Shown one piece after another: positions 13,403 to 24,957 of a DNA stretch of 64,000 bases; position 1 is the first letter of the stretch, and the number at the start of each line of letters is the position of its first letter. The stretch spans positions 285,246 through 349,245 of the forward strand of contig CAMPET010000020.1 in NCBI GenBank assembly GCA_946803715.1. The letters are read 5' to 3'. Source of the DNA: Beroe ovata (lineage: Eukaryota; Ctenophora; Nuda; Beroida; Beroidae). The notes under the pieces were generated by a model, which saw only the letters and a program-made list of their open reading frames with translations, searched no databases and had not been told where the DNA came from. The translations under genes and the position numbers were made by a program.

Positions 13403-15335
13403 AATCTCAGAAAGCCCGGAAATTGAAACTCGCCTCCTCATTTCAGACGAGAGTTCCGGCAATTCCACAACCGACTCGACGTCCAGTGGGGCATCATCTC
13501 GGATCGGAGCGGACATAACAACGGGGAGTGGTGGCTCCGTGGAGGGGGAGGATTTCTTCCTGGAGGCGTTCGAGGGAGTCCACTTGGGGGAACAGTGCAA
13601 CGGTGCTAGAGGTAGGGAGTTGTTGTCATGACAACATGACAACAAATTTGTGACTCCCGATTCCATAGTTCGAGGTCCACGAATCTCTCACTACTCACTC
13701 TACACCATGACAATGAACCAGTATTTCACGAATGGTGTTTCTCTCCAAAACAGAACCTGCAACGAAGCGCCGATGTCTGGATGATGGGGCAGATGAGGGG
13801 AGTGATGAGAGGGAGGGGAAACGGGATCAGTGGCGAACTAGGGAGGGAAAACTTCTCTACAAGATCCTCCCCTTGAGCGAGGTATCGATAACATAACTAG
13901 TTTCTGCGTGGCTCAAACTCCCTACTTATATTCCTAAATCTTGTGTGCGAATCAACTTCTCCCAACTTCATTCTCTTGACAGAGACCGCAAGTGGTACGG
14001 CTGGATGAGTTAAAGTATGTCCTGAAGACATCACGTGACACACGTCTCCTGAGCAGAGTTTCAGAGCTCTATGATAGCATGAAACTGAAGATGGCTACAA
14101 AACTCGTGAGAATACACAACCAAATCGAGAGGTAAGTCCATACTGTCCTGAGTGCACTTCCAGTTTCAACTTGGGTCAACCTCAAGTCGGCTTTATCTGC
14201 CGCATTATCATGACTTTTGGCGTGACAATTAGCCATGGTAATTAAATGATAATTAGTCATCGATCTTGACTTACCCCGAGTTCTAATTCCAGGGAGGTAG
14301 ATAACACCGACACCACGATATCACCACGAAAAGCGCTGCTACAGCTCCGGAAAAGGGACGCTATTTCGGCGATACTGGCTGTCTGGGGACTGAGTACGCG
14401 GCCGCACACGGATCAGATGAAAACACCACCCAGGTTAGACGGATGTTGGGAATGATCCTGCTACATTCTATATCAAACAAATCGAATAAGTACCAGGGAG
14501 TGAACGTTAACTTCTCAGGATTATCCAGCAAAGACCGCTCCAAGAAATCACAGTTCTCCCTGACGGGTCCCTGGTGAGGAGCAACGACTCTGGTTACCAT
14601 GACAACAGTCGCATTAACCAGACAATCAAAACGTGTGTAGACGGCTGCCCGTGCGCTGGCATACCGCCAGCCGAACTCACAACGGGGAAGTTACTTAATG
14701 TCACGGAGGATAAGATTTTGAATGTGACTCAGCCAGAGGAGCGGAAACATTCTGCAAGCTCGGATGGGTCGTACTGCGATTGTAACTTCTGCGTGCAGCA
14801 AGGGAGTAGAAATGAGGAGAAGGAGACAGAAGTGGGCGAAACAGAGATGAAAATGGAGGAAATCGATCCGATTGCCAGATTCAGAGATCAAATCACTGAG
14901 TCGGGAGCACATCATAATGGTGACGTCAGCAGTGATGTGCCTCATGATACGACTTATCCGAGTCACTTAAGTCGATTCAGGGAGACACACACCGAGACGT
15001 CTCTCAATTCAGACGACAGCAACGCATCGTCCATGGTATCGTTCAACTATCAGGACGACATCATGACAAGCAGTCCAGTAGCCGGTGAAACAGTTCATTC
15101 ATTGCACGTGACAGAGGGTGGTTGTCAAGGTGACACCACCAGTAGTTGCCATGACACCACAGCGGACCACAATGACACCACGGGGATGCTGGATGTGGGT
15201 TCGCTCTTCCTCTTACCCAGCGAGACACCACAGGTCCTGGGTGTGGCTAACACCGGGCTCACGGACAGTCTTATTGTAATGGGGTCTAATAGTCACGTGA
15301 GTCGGCTTTCAGATAGTGAAGATGATGAAATGTGA
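13403..15335 (+). CDS. Unknown protein with a helical central region and Ser/Asp-rich tail (5' end not found)
   Basis: Five exons with matching phases are 13403-13611, 13754-13881, 13983-14131, 14293-14433 and 14519-15335, ending in TGA. The first exon opens with a split codon, so at least one upstream exon is missing. The N-terminal part is Ser/Gly-rich and acidic. Exons 2-4 encode a charged, probably helical stretch (RLDELKYVLKTS, LLSRVSELYDSMKLKM, LLQLRKRDAISAILAVWGLS). The last exon has a Cys cluster (CVDGCPCAG, CDCNFCVQ), then a Thr/Ser/Asp-rich tail ending SRLSDSEDDEM. The C-terminal end is a typical acidic casein-kinase-like patch. I cannot assign a family. The 3' part (from 15021) is repeated after the N at 16711, so only this copy should be counted. 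It is convergent with the SH3 gene: the stops lie 50 bases apart. Confidence 0.72.
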
Positions 15336-16710
15336 GGGACGAATTTTTCGAATAACTTCTGGATCTATCCTTCTTGTTATAAATTTTACAAACTTTTATT
15401 TAGTATCATGAAATAATTCTTGTTTTTGATACAGTATATGATGCTCTTTTTGTTTGCGATTATAAAATGCATGCACTTGTTTATTTTGACACAATTGCTG
15501 TAGTTAATTCTGTCGAAACACTCACCATCACTGAAGTTATCATTCTGTGAGATATCCGAGAGTGATGCCTCGTTACTCAGATGTCTCTCTATGGATGATA
15601 TATTCTCATAGTCTCGGGATGTTGTCATGGCAACGCTGGTTGCTCCTGCAGCAGCATTATCTGCATTGTCCGTAGCAACCCGAACCGTCTCTGTGGCAAC
15701 ATTGGTTGACGACTTTGATAGCGCTCCACTTTCACCTTCGGTACCGCTTTCATCTTGAACTAGCTCTGTGATGATTTCAAGTGATGTCAAGGGAAATGCG
15801 GCATCCGAGGACGAAGTAATCAAACGCGATTGACGTCGGGATAGTAGTGTCAGTCCAAATGCCCTTGAAAGGGGGGTCAAAGCTAGGAGAGAAAGTGATG
15901 CCAAGGAAGAAGTGGTGTCAAGGGGAAACAATGATAACTGAATAGTGGTGTAAACACATCAATTCTGCTCAATACCAGTAAAGTGATCCCAAACACAACT
16001 CTCATCCAGACTGGGATTCGTGCTGCGCGGAGTTGCTACCGACCCTTCTTCTGTTGGGAAAATCGGGTGAAGTTTCCTGGAACTATGGCTAAATGGCTTC
16101 AAAATATCAAGGGAAACATAATTCAGGACATGTTCGGGACTTATGCCAGCACCTGTTTTGGCCGGGACCCTCTTTGGGCGCCGGGGTGGCTTGTTCGGAG
16201 TACTGTTCACCACTTTATGATCAGCAGGCTGGGGCAGAGGCGTCTTCTGCTTGGACTTGCCTTCCGATTCACTGAGTAAGTTGGACGTTATTTTCGAAAA
16301 ATCCAAAGTGCGTATTTCGAGGTAACCCAAACGAAATACTGCGATGATAACCTTGATTTAGTTGGAACTCGAGACTTCTTGTGGTCTGTACCGGTGCTAC
16401 TGTTAAGGATTTTGCTCTTTACAATTCCCCAACCACTATTCTTCTCTTTGGAAGCCGGGATATTTGGAACAGAGTCGCTACCAAGTTTGCTGTTCCTCCG
16501 GGTAAACTGATCCTTTATCTTACTCTTAGAATTCTTGATTGTAGATCCTGGCGCTTTCAGACCTTTGGAAAGACTTCGTAAGAATGGCATCTATGAGCGG
16601 AATGAAAAAAGGACAGAAACGGCAAAGTTTCATGAATGAGAGGAATGAATTAACTCACCTTTAACTGAAGGAGCTCTCAGAAGCACTTTAGAGGCGGCAC
16701 GCTTGAACAT
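15021..16710. repeat. Near-identical duplicate of 16712-18401 across a single-N join
   Basis: Every landmark recurs at a constant offset of 1691 bases with no indel: the exon tail of the plus-strand gene, the minus-strand SH3-gene exons and the intergenic DNA. The one difference I saw is a G/A about 170 bases in (GATGTGGG versus GATGTAGG). The first copy ends at the N and the second continues into unique DNA at 18402. This is a contig overlap that was not merged. Confidence 0.9.
15386..16590 (-). other. Duplicate of the 3' exons of the SH3 gene
   Basis: It carries the same coding segments as 17077-18281, for example the PPRRPKRVPAK linker and the LSDISQNDNFSD end, at a 1691-base offset. It stops at the N at 16711, so it has no SH3 domains of its own. 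It should not be annotated as a separate gene. Confidence 0.85.
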
Positions 16711-17076
16711 NAACGCATCGTCCATGGTATCGTTCAACTATCAGGACGACATCATGACAAGCAGTCCAGTAGCCGGTGAAACAGTTCATTCATTGCACGT
16801 GACAGAGGGTGGTTGTCAAGGTGACACCACCAGTAGTTGCCATGACACCACAGCGGACCACAATGACACCACGGGGATGCTGGATGTAGGTTCGCTCTTC
16901 CTCTTACCCAGCGAGACACCACAGGTCCTGGGTGTGGCTAACACCGGGCTCACGGACAGTCTTATTGTAATGGGGTCTAATAGTCACGTGAGTCGGCTTT
17001 CAGATAGTGAAGATGATGAAATGTGAGGGACGAATTTTTCGAATAACTTCTGGATCTATCCTTCTTGTTATAAATT

Positions 17077-19935
17077 TTACAAACTTTTATTTAGTATCAT
17101 GAAATAATTCTTGTTTTTGATACAGTATATGATGCTCTTTTTGTTTGCGATTATAAAATGCATGCACTTGTTTATTTTGACACAATTGCTGTAGTTAATT
17201 CTGTCGAAACACTCACCATCACTGAAGTTATCATTCTGTGAGATATCCGAGAGTGATGCCTCGTTACTCAGATGTCTCTCTATGGATGATATATTCTCAT
17301 AGTCTCGGGATGTTGTCATGGCAACGCTGGTTGCTCCTGCAGCAGCATTATCTGCATTGTCCGTAGCAACCCGAACCGTCTCTGTGGCAACATTGGTTGA
17401 CGACTTTGATAGCGCTCCACTTTCACCTTCGGTACCGCTTTCATCTTGAACTAGCTCTGTGATGATTTCAAGTGATGTCAAGGGAAATGCGGCATCCGAG
17501 GACGAAGTAATCAAACGCGATTGACGTCGGGATAGTAGTGTCAGTCCAAATGCCCTTGAAAGGGGGGTCAAAGCTAGGAGAGAAAGTGATGCCAAGGAAG
17601 AAGTGGTGTCAAGGGGAAACAATGATAACTGAATAGTGGTGTAAACACATCAATTCTGCTCAATACCAGTAAAGTGATCCCAAACACAACTCTCATCCAG
17701 ACTGGGATTCGTGCTGCGCGGAGTTGCTACCGACCCTTCTTCTGTTGGGAAAATCGGGTGAAGTTTCCTGGAACTATGGCTAAATGGCTTCAAAATATCA
17801 AGGGAAACATAATTCAGGACATGTTCGGGACTTATGCCAGCACCTGTTTTGGCCGGGACCCTCTTTGGGCGCCGGGGTGGCTTGTTCGGAGTACTGTTCA
17901 CCACTTTATGATCAGCAGGCTGGGGCAGAGGCGTCTTCTGCTTGGACTTGCCTTCCGATTCACTGAGTAAGTTGGACGTTATTTTCGAAAAATCCAAAGT
18001 GCGTATTTCGAGGTAACCCAAACGAAATACTGCGATGATAACCTTGATTTAGTTGGAACTCGAGACTTCTTGTGGTCTGTACCGGTGCTACTGTTAAGGA
18101 TTTTGCTCTTTACAATTCCCCAACCACTATTCTTCTCTTTGGAAGCCGGGATATTTGGAACAGAGTCGCTACCAAGTTTGCTGTTCCTCCGGGTAAACTG
18201 ATCCTTTATCTTACTCTTAGAATTCTTGATTGTAGATCCTGGCGCTTTCAGACCTTTGGAAAGACTTCGTAAGAATGGCATCTATGAGCGGAATGAAAAA
18301 AGGACAGAAACGGCAAAGTTTCATGAATGAGAGGAATGAATTAACTCACCTTTAACTGAAGGAGCTCTCAGAAGCACTTTAGAGGCGGCACGCTTGAACA
18401 TGCCATTAGGCTGAACACTCTTTTTACCTGTTACGTGCTTGTTATTCTATACAGTTAGAAGCACACGTTAAAACCAACGGATGACATAAGAGTTGTGGTG
18501 CTTTCTTGGACACTACAACTTTTTGCTCGATTGGACAACACTCTGAGTAGTGACATATTCATGTTGGTTGTCATGGAGTAGGTAATTTTATAAAATACGC
18601 GACCATGATGCGCGGAAAAAACCGACGATGCTGCTTTCATGGTGAGAGTATGACAGTGAAAGCAAGGCGCGCGTACAGTACAATTAAACCGGACGCGCGA
18701 CAAGGTTGCTTACAATTCATGCTTTCAACACGATTCGTCGAGAAATTTGGCGTTGTAAGCATTTCTAATGCGCGCGCCTATTTTCCTGCTGCACATGGAA
18801 TCATGCCAACACATGCTGGACTGGAAAGCACGAAAAATATGCAATACCTGCTGTGTCAGTCTGCTCTCTGTAAAAGTCAAGTTGTTTGGCTGGAACTTCA
18901 CCCTGAGCACCCAGATTGGTTTTGATCACCCACCAGTTTTCATTGACTTTGCGAATCAACTTAACCTGGAGATGAGAAACACATTGGTCAAATATTTGAA
19001 ATACCGAGGTTCCTTATTCGGCATATATTACATTTTTTGACAAAACCCGGAATATTGCATTTCGTCCTCACCTTGTCACCATAGAGACATGTTATCTGGT
19101 GAGGATCTTGAGCCACAAAGTCACTGTTCATCACAAAGAACTCGTCATTGTCCTGATTGAGAGTGGTGTCAAGCGAAATGGTATCAAAAGGATTGAGAGG
19201 AAAGAATACATCGATGTCAGAAAGGAGCTGAGTAAAAGCATCAATTATATGATTGTAAGATGAAGTGGTGTCACATGGAAATGATGTCGGAAGAAGCGGT
19301 GGTGTTACCTGATCGCTCTTCACAAAAAGGCTCGAAGACGGAGCATATCCTATTTGCCCGGTGGCAGAATTCTTTACCACAAATAGATCCTTATCTACTG
19401 TACTGATAATCTGAACCTGTAAAGACTGGATATAAACATGAAATTGGGTGTAATATGGCTCAGACAACAAAAATTTCACGTCAATCCGATGATCGGTACC
19501 CAAGTTAATGGCCGCCATAACCCCTTATCCGCCTGAAACATGCAAATTTTAATCAGCTCCCAAACGGATTAAGTCTTGAAATTTCTATCATAGCTCAAGG
19601 ACCATTAGAAACTCGGACAACCAAAAATTGACGTCAATCCGACAATTGATTCCCGAGTAAAGGGCCTTCATAACCTAATATAGTCAAATATAGTGGGGCC
19701 GGGAATTCGACCTCAGATTCACTGTCAAAGAGGTCTTGGTCGTTGCCTATAATTTGATCCAGCATTCTAAACTACAGTGAATTTAATATATTTGACTTGA
19801 AGTATATATATTTGACTTAAAGTTGAGTAGCTGATAAATCTTTCATTGGACTCATCTTACCGTTTGTCCGACAAGAAGGTCAATACAATTGGGATGCTTC
19901 TCCTTCGACACCTCCTCTAACACCAGTCCGTCCAT
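17077..19935 (-). CDS. Two-SH3-domain adaptor-like protein
   Basis: The start ATG is at 19933-19935 with an in-frame TAA just upstream. Firm exons are 19861-19935, 19072-19416 and 18848-18965. Joined, they give one SH3 fold (IDLLVGQTVQII followed by GQIGYAPSSSLF) and a second (ITCLYGDKVKLI, NENWWVIKT, GEVPAKQLDFY), with the second SH3 split by an intron after GDK. Further exons are about 18350-18410, about 18043-18263, about 17700-17962 and 17217-17628. They encode a basic Lys/Ser/Pro-rich linker (KNSKSKIKDQF, PPRRPKRVPAK) and a Ser/Thr-rich tail. The frame either reads through to a TAA at 17077-17079, beside an AATAAA-type signal, or splices at the GTGAGT at 17214-17216. The phase between 18848 and 18410 is not resolved and may need one more small exon. 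SH3 proteins bind Pro-rich ligands, so an adaptor role is an inference. The 3' exons also occur at 15386-16590 because of the duplicate join. Confidence 0.7.
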
Positions 19936-20597
19936 TCGTTACAGATCGCGTGACTCCTCATAACATGGCCATGGCTGGACAATCATATGGGGTGGTGATT
20001 TTAATGTGAGAAATAGAGAATCAGCGGGGAATCAGTAGGGTTCTACCTTAAATTATATGATGTTGAATTAAAGTCAGCGAAGAAAAACACCATTTACTTG
20101 AACATTGCCAACTTTAACTGTTCAAACTGTTTGAGAAACATATAATGGCTACAATATTTACAGTCTTTTTGATTGCCAAGATCTTTCTCTCCGAACAATC
20201 AAGAAGTATCTAACATAATTAATCAGTGCAGCAAAAGTAATTTAAATAGAGTAGTAATATTATATGGAATAGAATATATGGAATAGAATAATTGTTATAC
20301 ATATTTCGCACTCCAGGCTTACTTTTGTAGTCAGAGTCTCATTGATGTTAACTTTTATTGAATGAAGTTCAATGCTTGAATCAAGATAAAACCAAAAACT
20401 AGTTGAGTAACATTTTCAGTAGCATACTGATAAGAAAACAGATAAATGAAACTTTTATCAATATCAATTATTGTACCTCAACTTAACAATAATGTATATA
20501 TACTCTCAATAAGCAAAGTGTAAGATAATATCAGGCAATAACAGCTCCAATAACAACAGGGTCTCTTTCCCGATTACATACAGTGTTCACAGCATTG
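19936..20597. other. AT-rich intergenic DNA between SH3 gene and H3 variant
   Basis: About 660 bases lie between two minus-strand genes. The interval is AT-rich with poly-A/T runs and repeated TATGGAATAGAATA words near 20265-20290. I see no coding exon or RNA gene. It should contain the promoter of the SH3 gene and the 3' UTR of the histone gene. Confidence 0.5.
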
Positions 20598-21370
20598 CTA
20601 TGCACGACCTCTCAGCCTCTGAGCTAGGTGGATATCTCGAGGCATGATGGTCACTCTCTTACTGTGAATTGCACACAGATTGGTGTCTTCAAACAACCCT
20701 ACCAGGTGCGCTTCGGCTGCTTCCTGAGATACAGAGAATGGTCTTATTAATATGAGGGATAGTTAGTTAATTCTCTTTTAACTCTGTTAACAAATGAAAA
20801 GACGCATTTTCATATTTTCAATTCAATTCAACTCAATTCAACTTGAACTCTGGAAAACTGGTGCAGCAACATCTTTATTCAGTGAAATTTATTAAAAAAA
20901 AACAAATTAATTATACCTGAAGAGCACCAATAGCCCCAACTTGGATTCGCAATGAATTGGGACCTTGTTTCTCTGACTCCATGATCTCTCTTACAAGCCT
21001 AAGAAAGGGACTTCTTGGGATAAGAAGTTCAGTTGATTTCTGATATCTTCTTATCTCTCGGAGGGCAACTGTACCTGGCCTGGGATTTAAAGATTATTTG
21101 CTACTATAGAGGCAGCAGATCAAATTATTCATGTAGCTCATATACATATTTAGTCTCTTGATAGTATAAATTCACTAATAGACTATATGAATATGATCAT
21201 AAGTCACACCTCCATCTATGCTTCTTTTTCACCCCAGCAACTCCACCCTCACTATCTTTGCTTCTTCTACTCCCTTTTCCCTTCTCTGACCCACGTTTAG
21301 CAGCAAGAATGCGAGATCTATCAACCTTTCCACCAGTTGATTTTCTAGCAGTTTGCTTTGTTCTAGCCAT
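20598..21370 (-). CDS. Histone H3 variant with lengthened loop 1 (candidate CENP-A / cenH3)
   Basis: Three exons, 21210-21370, 20917-21079 and 20598-20723, give a 149-residue protein. The N-terminus is canonical H3 ([15 protein letters not shown], keeping K4, K9, S10 and K14), followed by a divergent basic, Ser-rich tail ending GVKKKHRW. The core is clearly H3: [20 protein letters not shown], then PFLRLVREI, a long loop 1 ([19 protein letters not shown]), [34 protein letters not shown] and a short QRLRGRA end. Canonical H3 has 16 residues between REI and ALQ and this protein has 19. Extra residues in loop 1, which is part of the CENP-A targeting domain, and an EAAEA helix 2 start are known CENP-A traits. 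CENP-A normally loses the canonical tail, which is kept here. Introns also argue against a replication-dependent H3. It is either the centromeric H3 or another divergent replacement variant. It is divergent from MEF2. Confidence 0.85.
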
Positions 21371-22827
21371 ACTGGCATGAGATTCTCATTATTAAATATA
21401 ACATGAGCATTAAGCATGGAGAAAGACTGTAGAGACTACAACATGATGCAAATATGTGAGTAGTTCCCTGACTGATTTTGAATTGAATTGAATTGAATTA
21501 AATTGATTTTCAAAGGCCCTGCAAAATAATAGAGCAAGACATTAGGCTATCATCACAATAAATTCATTGGAGTGAAGTAGCACACAGCAACGAGAACATA
21601 ACGAGAACATAACATAACACATGAGGGGCCAATTAGACAAGCGGACACATCAACTCTGGAATGTATATCATGGGGCACTCACAATATTTAACATTGTTCT
21701 TAGTATTTTGAGTATTGCTCAATTCACTTCAGTTAAATTTGATGAAGATTTGACAGCCCAGACAGAAAATCTAGCAATAATAAGGAACTCTGATCAAGAG
21801 TTCCAATTTTGATTAACGTATTCAGGGAACTACTTGATGCTCATTTATGGGGGCTGTACCTTTTGTGACAGGTAACAACAACATGCTTGAAAATGAATAA
21901 AATCACAAACTATAATGGTACCAATTTCATGATCTAATTTTTGCTTCTGCGCGTGCAATAGCATCAAATTCTGTAATTGTTTTCTTTGAGCTAACTTGTT
22001 GGCCGGGTTTTCCCTACCGTCGGCGCCGCGCAATTGTCATTCTGCCCGACGATTCTGCCAAGAAAAATATGTTGCCAGCAAGGGTATTAGCGGATGTTAT
22101 ATCTGTCCTCGATTTTTCGTGCGCGCGCGGCCAGTTTCGCATTTTGGCCTTCGATGAAAGCGCGCGCGCGTGTTGATGGTTGCAGTTGGTACCGAGTACA
22201 GTGGCCGATTTGGACCAAAATGCGACGTCAAATAAAATGAAATCAAAATATACCAAATTTCCCTTATCGTGCATCGGCGCCGCGCATGGTTTCAATTCCG
22301 ACAGCTGCAGCAGGGGTAAAAAAATCTTTTGTTAAACTTTCATGTAGGCATGAAACTTGCAAACAAATGTGATGTAATTTTTTGCAGCCTTGACATCACG
22401 AATCAAAGTAGCTTGTTCTTAAACTATGGTTTCCTCGCTGACATGATAGGTAGCATTCAGCAACATATCAGTAAATGGCATAGCAACTGAACAGAGCTGT
22501 CAGATAACAAATACATGTTATTCAATCGGTTGGTCACCTGTCAGTCATTTGCCATAAGTGAAATGCATTGTTATGTTTAAAAATGATGGGAGGATTTAAG
22601 GTCTTTTATGTTGAAAGCTGAAATGAACTGCACCTGCAGTTGTTGACTTGTTAGAAGCCACTTCCTCTGCTTAGTACATACAGTAATGACTTCTAACTTA
22701 TTGCCATAAGTCTTGACTTCATGTCTGAAATTCCTTGTAATGGTGAATGTTAAATGTTTAGTTTTGTGTGAGTAAATTCTTAATCCATTACTTGTTTTCA
22801 CTCAGATATAGGAACCACTCAACAGTC
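21371..22827. promoter_or_regulatory. Divergent intergenic region between H3 variant and MEF2, with CGCGCG block
   Basis: This 1.45 kb interval should hold both promoters. At 22014-22290 an AT-rich background is interrupted by GCGCGCGC runs and by two copies of CGGCGCCGCGCA (near 22020 and 22276) about 255 bases apart. A splice acceptor at 22804-22805 shows that MEF2 has a 5' UTR intron. A tandem AATTGAATTG run lies at 21480-21505. No coding exon is convincing here, although open frames exist. Confidence 0.5.
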
Positions 22828-23946
22828 ATGGGAAGGAAGAAGATCAATATTCAAAGAATAAATGATGAAAGGAACAGACAGGTTACATTTACAAAACGAA
22901 AATTTGGACTAATGAAGAAAGCTTATGAGCTCAGTGTTCTTTGTGAATGTGAAATAGCCCTAATCATTTTCAATTCCAATAACAAACTCCATCAGTATGC
23001 AAGTACTGATATGGACAAGATTTTGTTGAAGTACACTGAATACAGTGAGCCTCATGAGAGTCGGACCAATGGAGACATTATTGAAATGATAAATCGGAGG
23101 GAATTAAAAGGAGAAAGATCACCAGAAGATCATGATCAAAGCCATTATGTGATCACCCCAAATACTGAAATTCAATACAACCAGATAAACAAAGAGTTTG
23201 AGAAGATGATAGGCTGTCAAGTAAGATTGACTCCTCCAACTGGTACAAGTATGATCAACTCTGGTTTGCATCTAGTTCAATCACCAACTGGGCCCCATCA
23301 CTCACCAAAGTCAGTGGACCATACAAGTGTTGGTTCACCAGAAGGGAACAGCTCTCTCCATGATATAGCTCAGAGTAGATATTTGGGTACTGCTGGAAGC
23401 CCTGTTAAAAGCCCTATACCGCGTCCCACCTCTGCACCCCCAAAACATAATCCAAACAGTAACACTCCCTCTACCCCTGCTAACAATACAACGAACAACA
23501 ATTCATCCAACTTGCCTCTCCTGTCTAAGCATGGACAGTTAAGGCAACAAGAAAACAGGATGTCACCAGGAACAATGAACATCAACGCTACATTGGCACA
23601 GAACAACACATATGGCAGTGTTCATTATCCTCCTGACTATCATAGCATCCAGAGTGCTGACATACATATTCCATTCTCTTCACCACAACAACAACAGCAG
23701 CAGCACTTTGATTTGTGGCAAAACTCCCCTGCTCATAGGCCCCCTCCTACTCAGCCGTCCGCCAGTGAGAACAATAAGCTTGGCCAGATTGATGCAGGTG
23801 ACTCAGATTCCAGTGAGGAAGATGATGGGCAGCCTAACTACAGCAACCATCATAACATGCTCTGTCCGCCAGAAACAACACGCATCTTCAAGAACGAGCC
23901 AATAGATGCTATTGAACAGGAACAGAAACGGATAAGATTCAGCTAG
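22828..23946 (+). CDS. MEF2: MEF2 MADS-box transcription factor
   Basis: This is a 372-residue protein in one uninterrupted coding exon. Residues 1-57 are the MADS box ([38 protein letters not shown]), which binds DNA and dimerises. Residues 58-86 are the MEF2 domain ([25 protein letters not shown]), which is diagnostic for MEF2 rather than SRF. The rest is a transactivation region rich in Ser, Pro, Asn and Gln, with a Q tract from CAA/CAG repeats near 23686-23703. An acidic patch ([10 protein letters not shown]) precedes a FKNEP segment that resembles a sumoylation consensus (psi-K-x-E). The nuclear factor acts on AT-rich MEF2 sites and in many animals controls muscle, neural and stress genes. 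The start is chosen by the MGRKKI consensus just after a splice acceptor in the 5' UTR. Vertebrate MEF2 genes have introns inside the MADS/MEF2 region and this one does not. Confidence 0.97.
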   Translation: MGRKKINIQRINDERNRQVTFTKRKFGLMKKAYELSVLCECEIALIIFNSNNKLHQYASTDMDKILLKYTEYSEPHESRTNGDIIEMINRRELKGERSPEDHDQSHYVITPNTEIQYNQINKEFEKMIGCQVRLTPPTGTSMINSGLHLVQSPTGPHHSPKSVDHTSVGSPEGNSSLHDIAQSRYLGTAGSPVKSPIPRPTSAPPKHNPNSNTPSTPANNTTNNNSSNLPLLSKHGQLRQQENRMSPGTMNINATLAQNNTYGSVHYPPDYHSIQSADIHIPFSSPQQQQQQHFDLWQNSPAHRPPPTQPSASENNKLGQIDAGDSDSSEEDDGQPNYSNHHNMLCPPETTRIFKNEPIDAIEQEQKRIRFS

Positions 23947-24957
23947 TCATGAGGGTCCCTTTCGGTCTCGAATGAACTTATTGAGCAGCACTTCACGCAA
24001 TAACCTCAAGTAAAACTAGTTTATATCTACAGATAAAAGCTAACCACCTAATTTATTTAGTTATTACAACCGTTATAATCTGGACAACAGTATGTTGAAG
24101 GTTGAGTGCTGTTATCAATAACCAAGTCATCAGATCAGTGTCATATTTTATGTTCCACTGAATTATTATTAGTTGAATCAGCTGCAGATGTTCTGACAAT
24201 GATTATGATTGAAATGCAGCATTCTTTTTCATTGACCAGCCTAAGCTCCGATGGACCCTATCAATGATATAAATCTCTTGAAGATGTAGCCTCAAGCATC
24301 AAAGGGACTTGCGGATCAACACGAATGAGTGTAAACATTTTTTATATAAATGCAGAAGACTTTGAGAGCCTCTAAATCAAATCATAACTGAAATGAATTC
24401 CAAACTGGTGTTCTTTGAAAAGTGAGACAGCCACTTTTCTTCCGATATCAGATTGATCCAATTTTTAGTTTTGAGATTTAGCAACTTTTATAAAAAGACA
24501 TTGCTGAAGATTATGATACAAAGTATGGATATTATGTATTGCTTACGTGAAAACTGTAGGGATTAACATATTGTTAAGATTCAACTTACATTGTCCATCA
24601 AATGGGCAATAGAATCGTTGCTTCTCCGTGCAATCTGCTCCTTAATGAAAAAGGTTACGCAAAATAACCAATTAAGCACTTGGGCATGAAAGTAACAGAT
24701 TCGTATCTGTAAGCTCAAGGGAAGATTTTATTGTAAAATACCTATTAATGTTTGTTTTTACAATGTATGGTGATATTGATGGAATTATTCATATGATACC
24801 CAATTTGATTGTAAAATCACTTTGATTTTTGTCATATTGTACGTCAATTTCCTCTCATTGATTCTTCACTTTCTGAAAACTTGTGAATTGTCTCTAAGAC
24901 TTGGACTATGGATAAAACTGTACACACTTATTCGAAACTACTCATTGGAAGCTGATA
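23947..24957. other. MEF2 3' UTR and intergenic DNA
   Basis: About 1 kb of AT-rich sequence lies between two plus-strand genes. It should contain the MEF2 3' UTR and the promoter of the armadillo gene. I see no ORF with coding character and no RNA gene. Confidence 0.5.

Noticed and set aside
19505-19771. An extra exon of the SH3 gene (frame with FRMLDQIIGNDQDLFD)
   Set aside because: It has a usable acceptor, but including it would interrupt the first SH3 domain, whereas joining 19861-19935 directly to 19072-19416 gives an intact fold. It could be a cassette exon.
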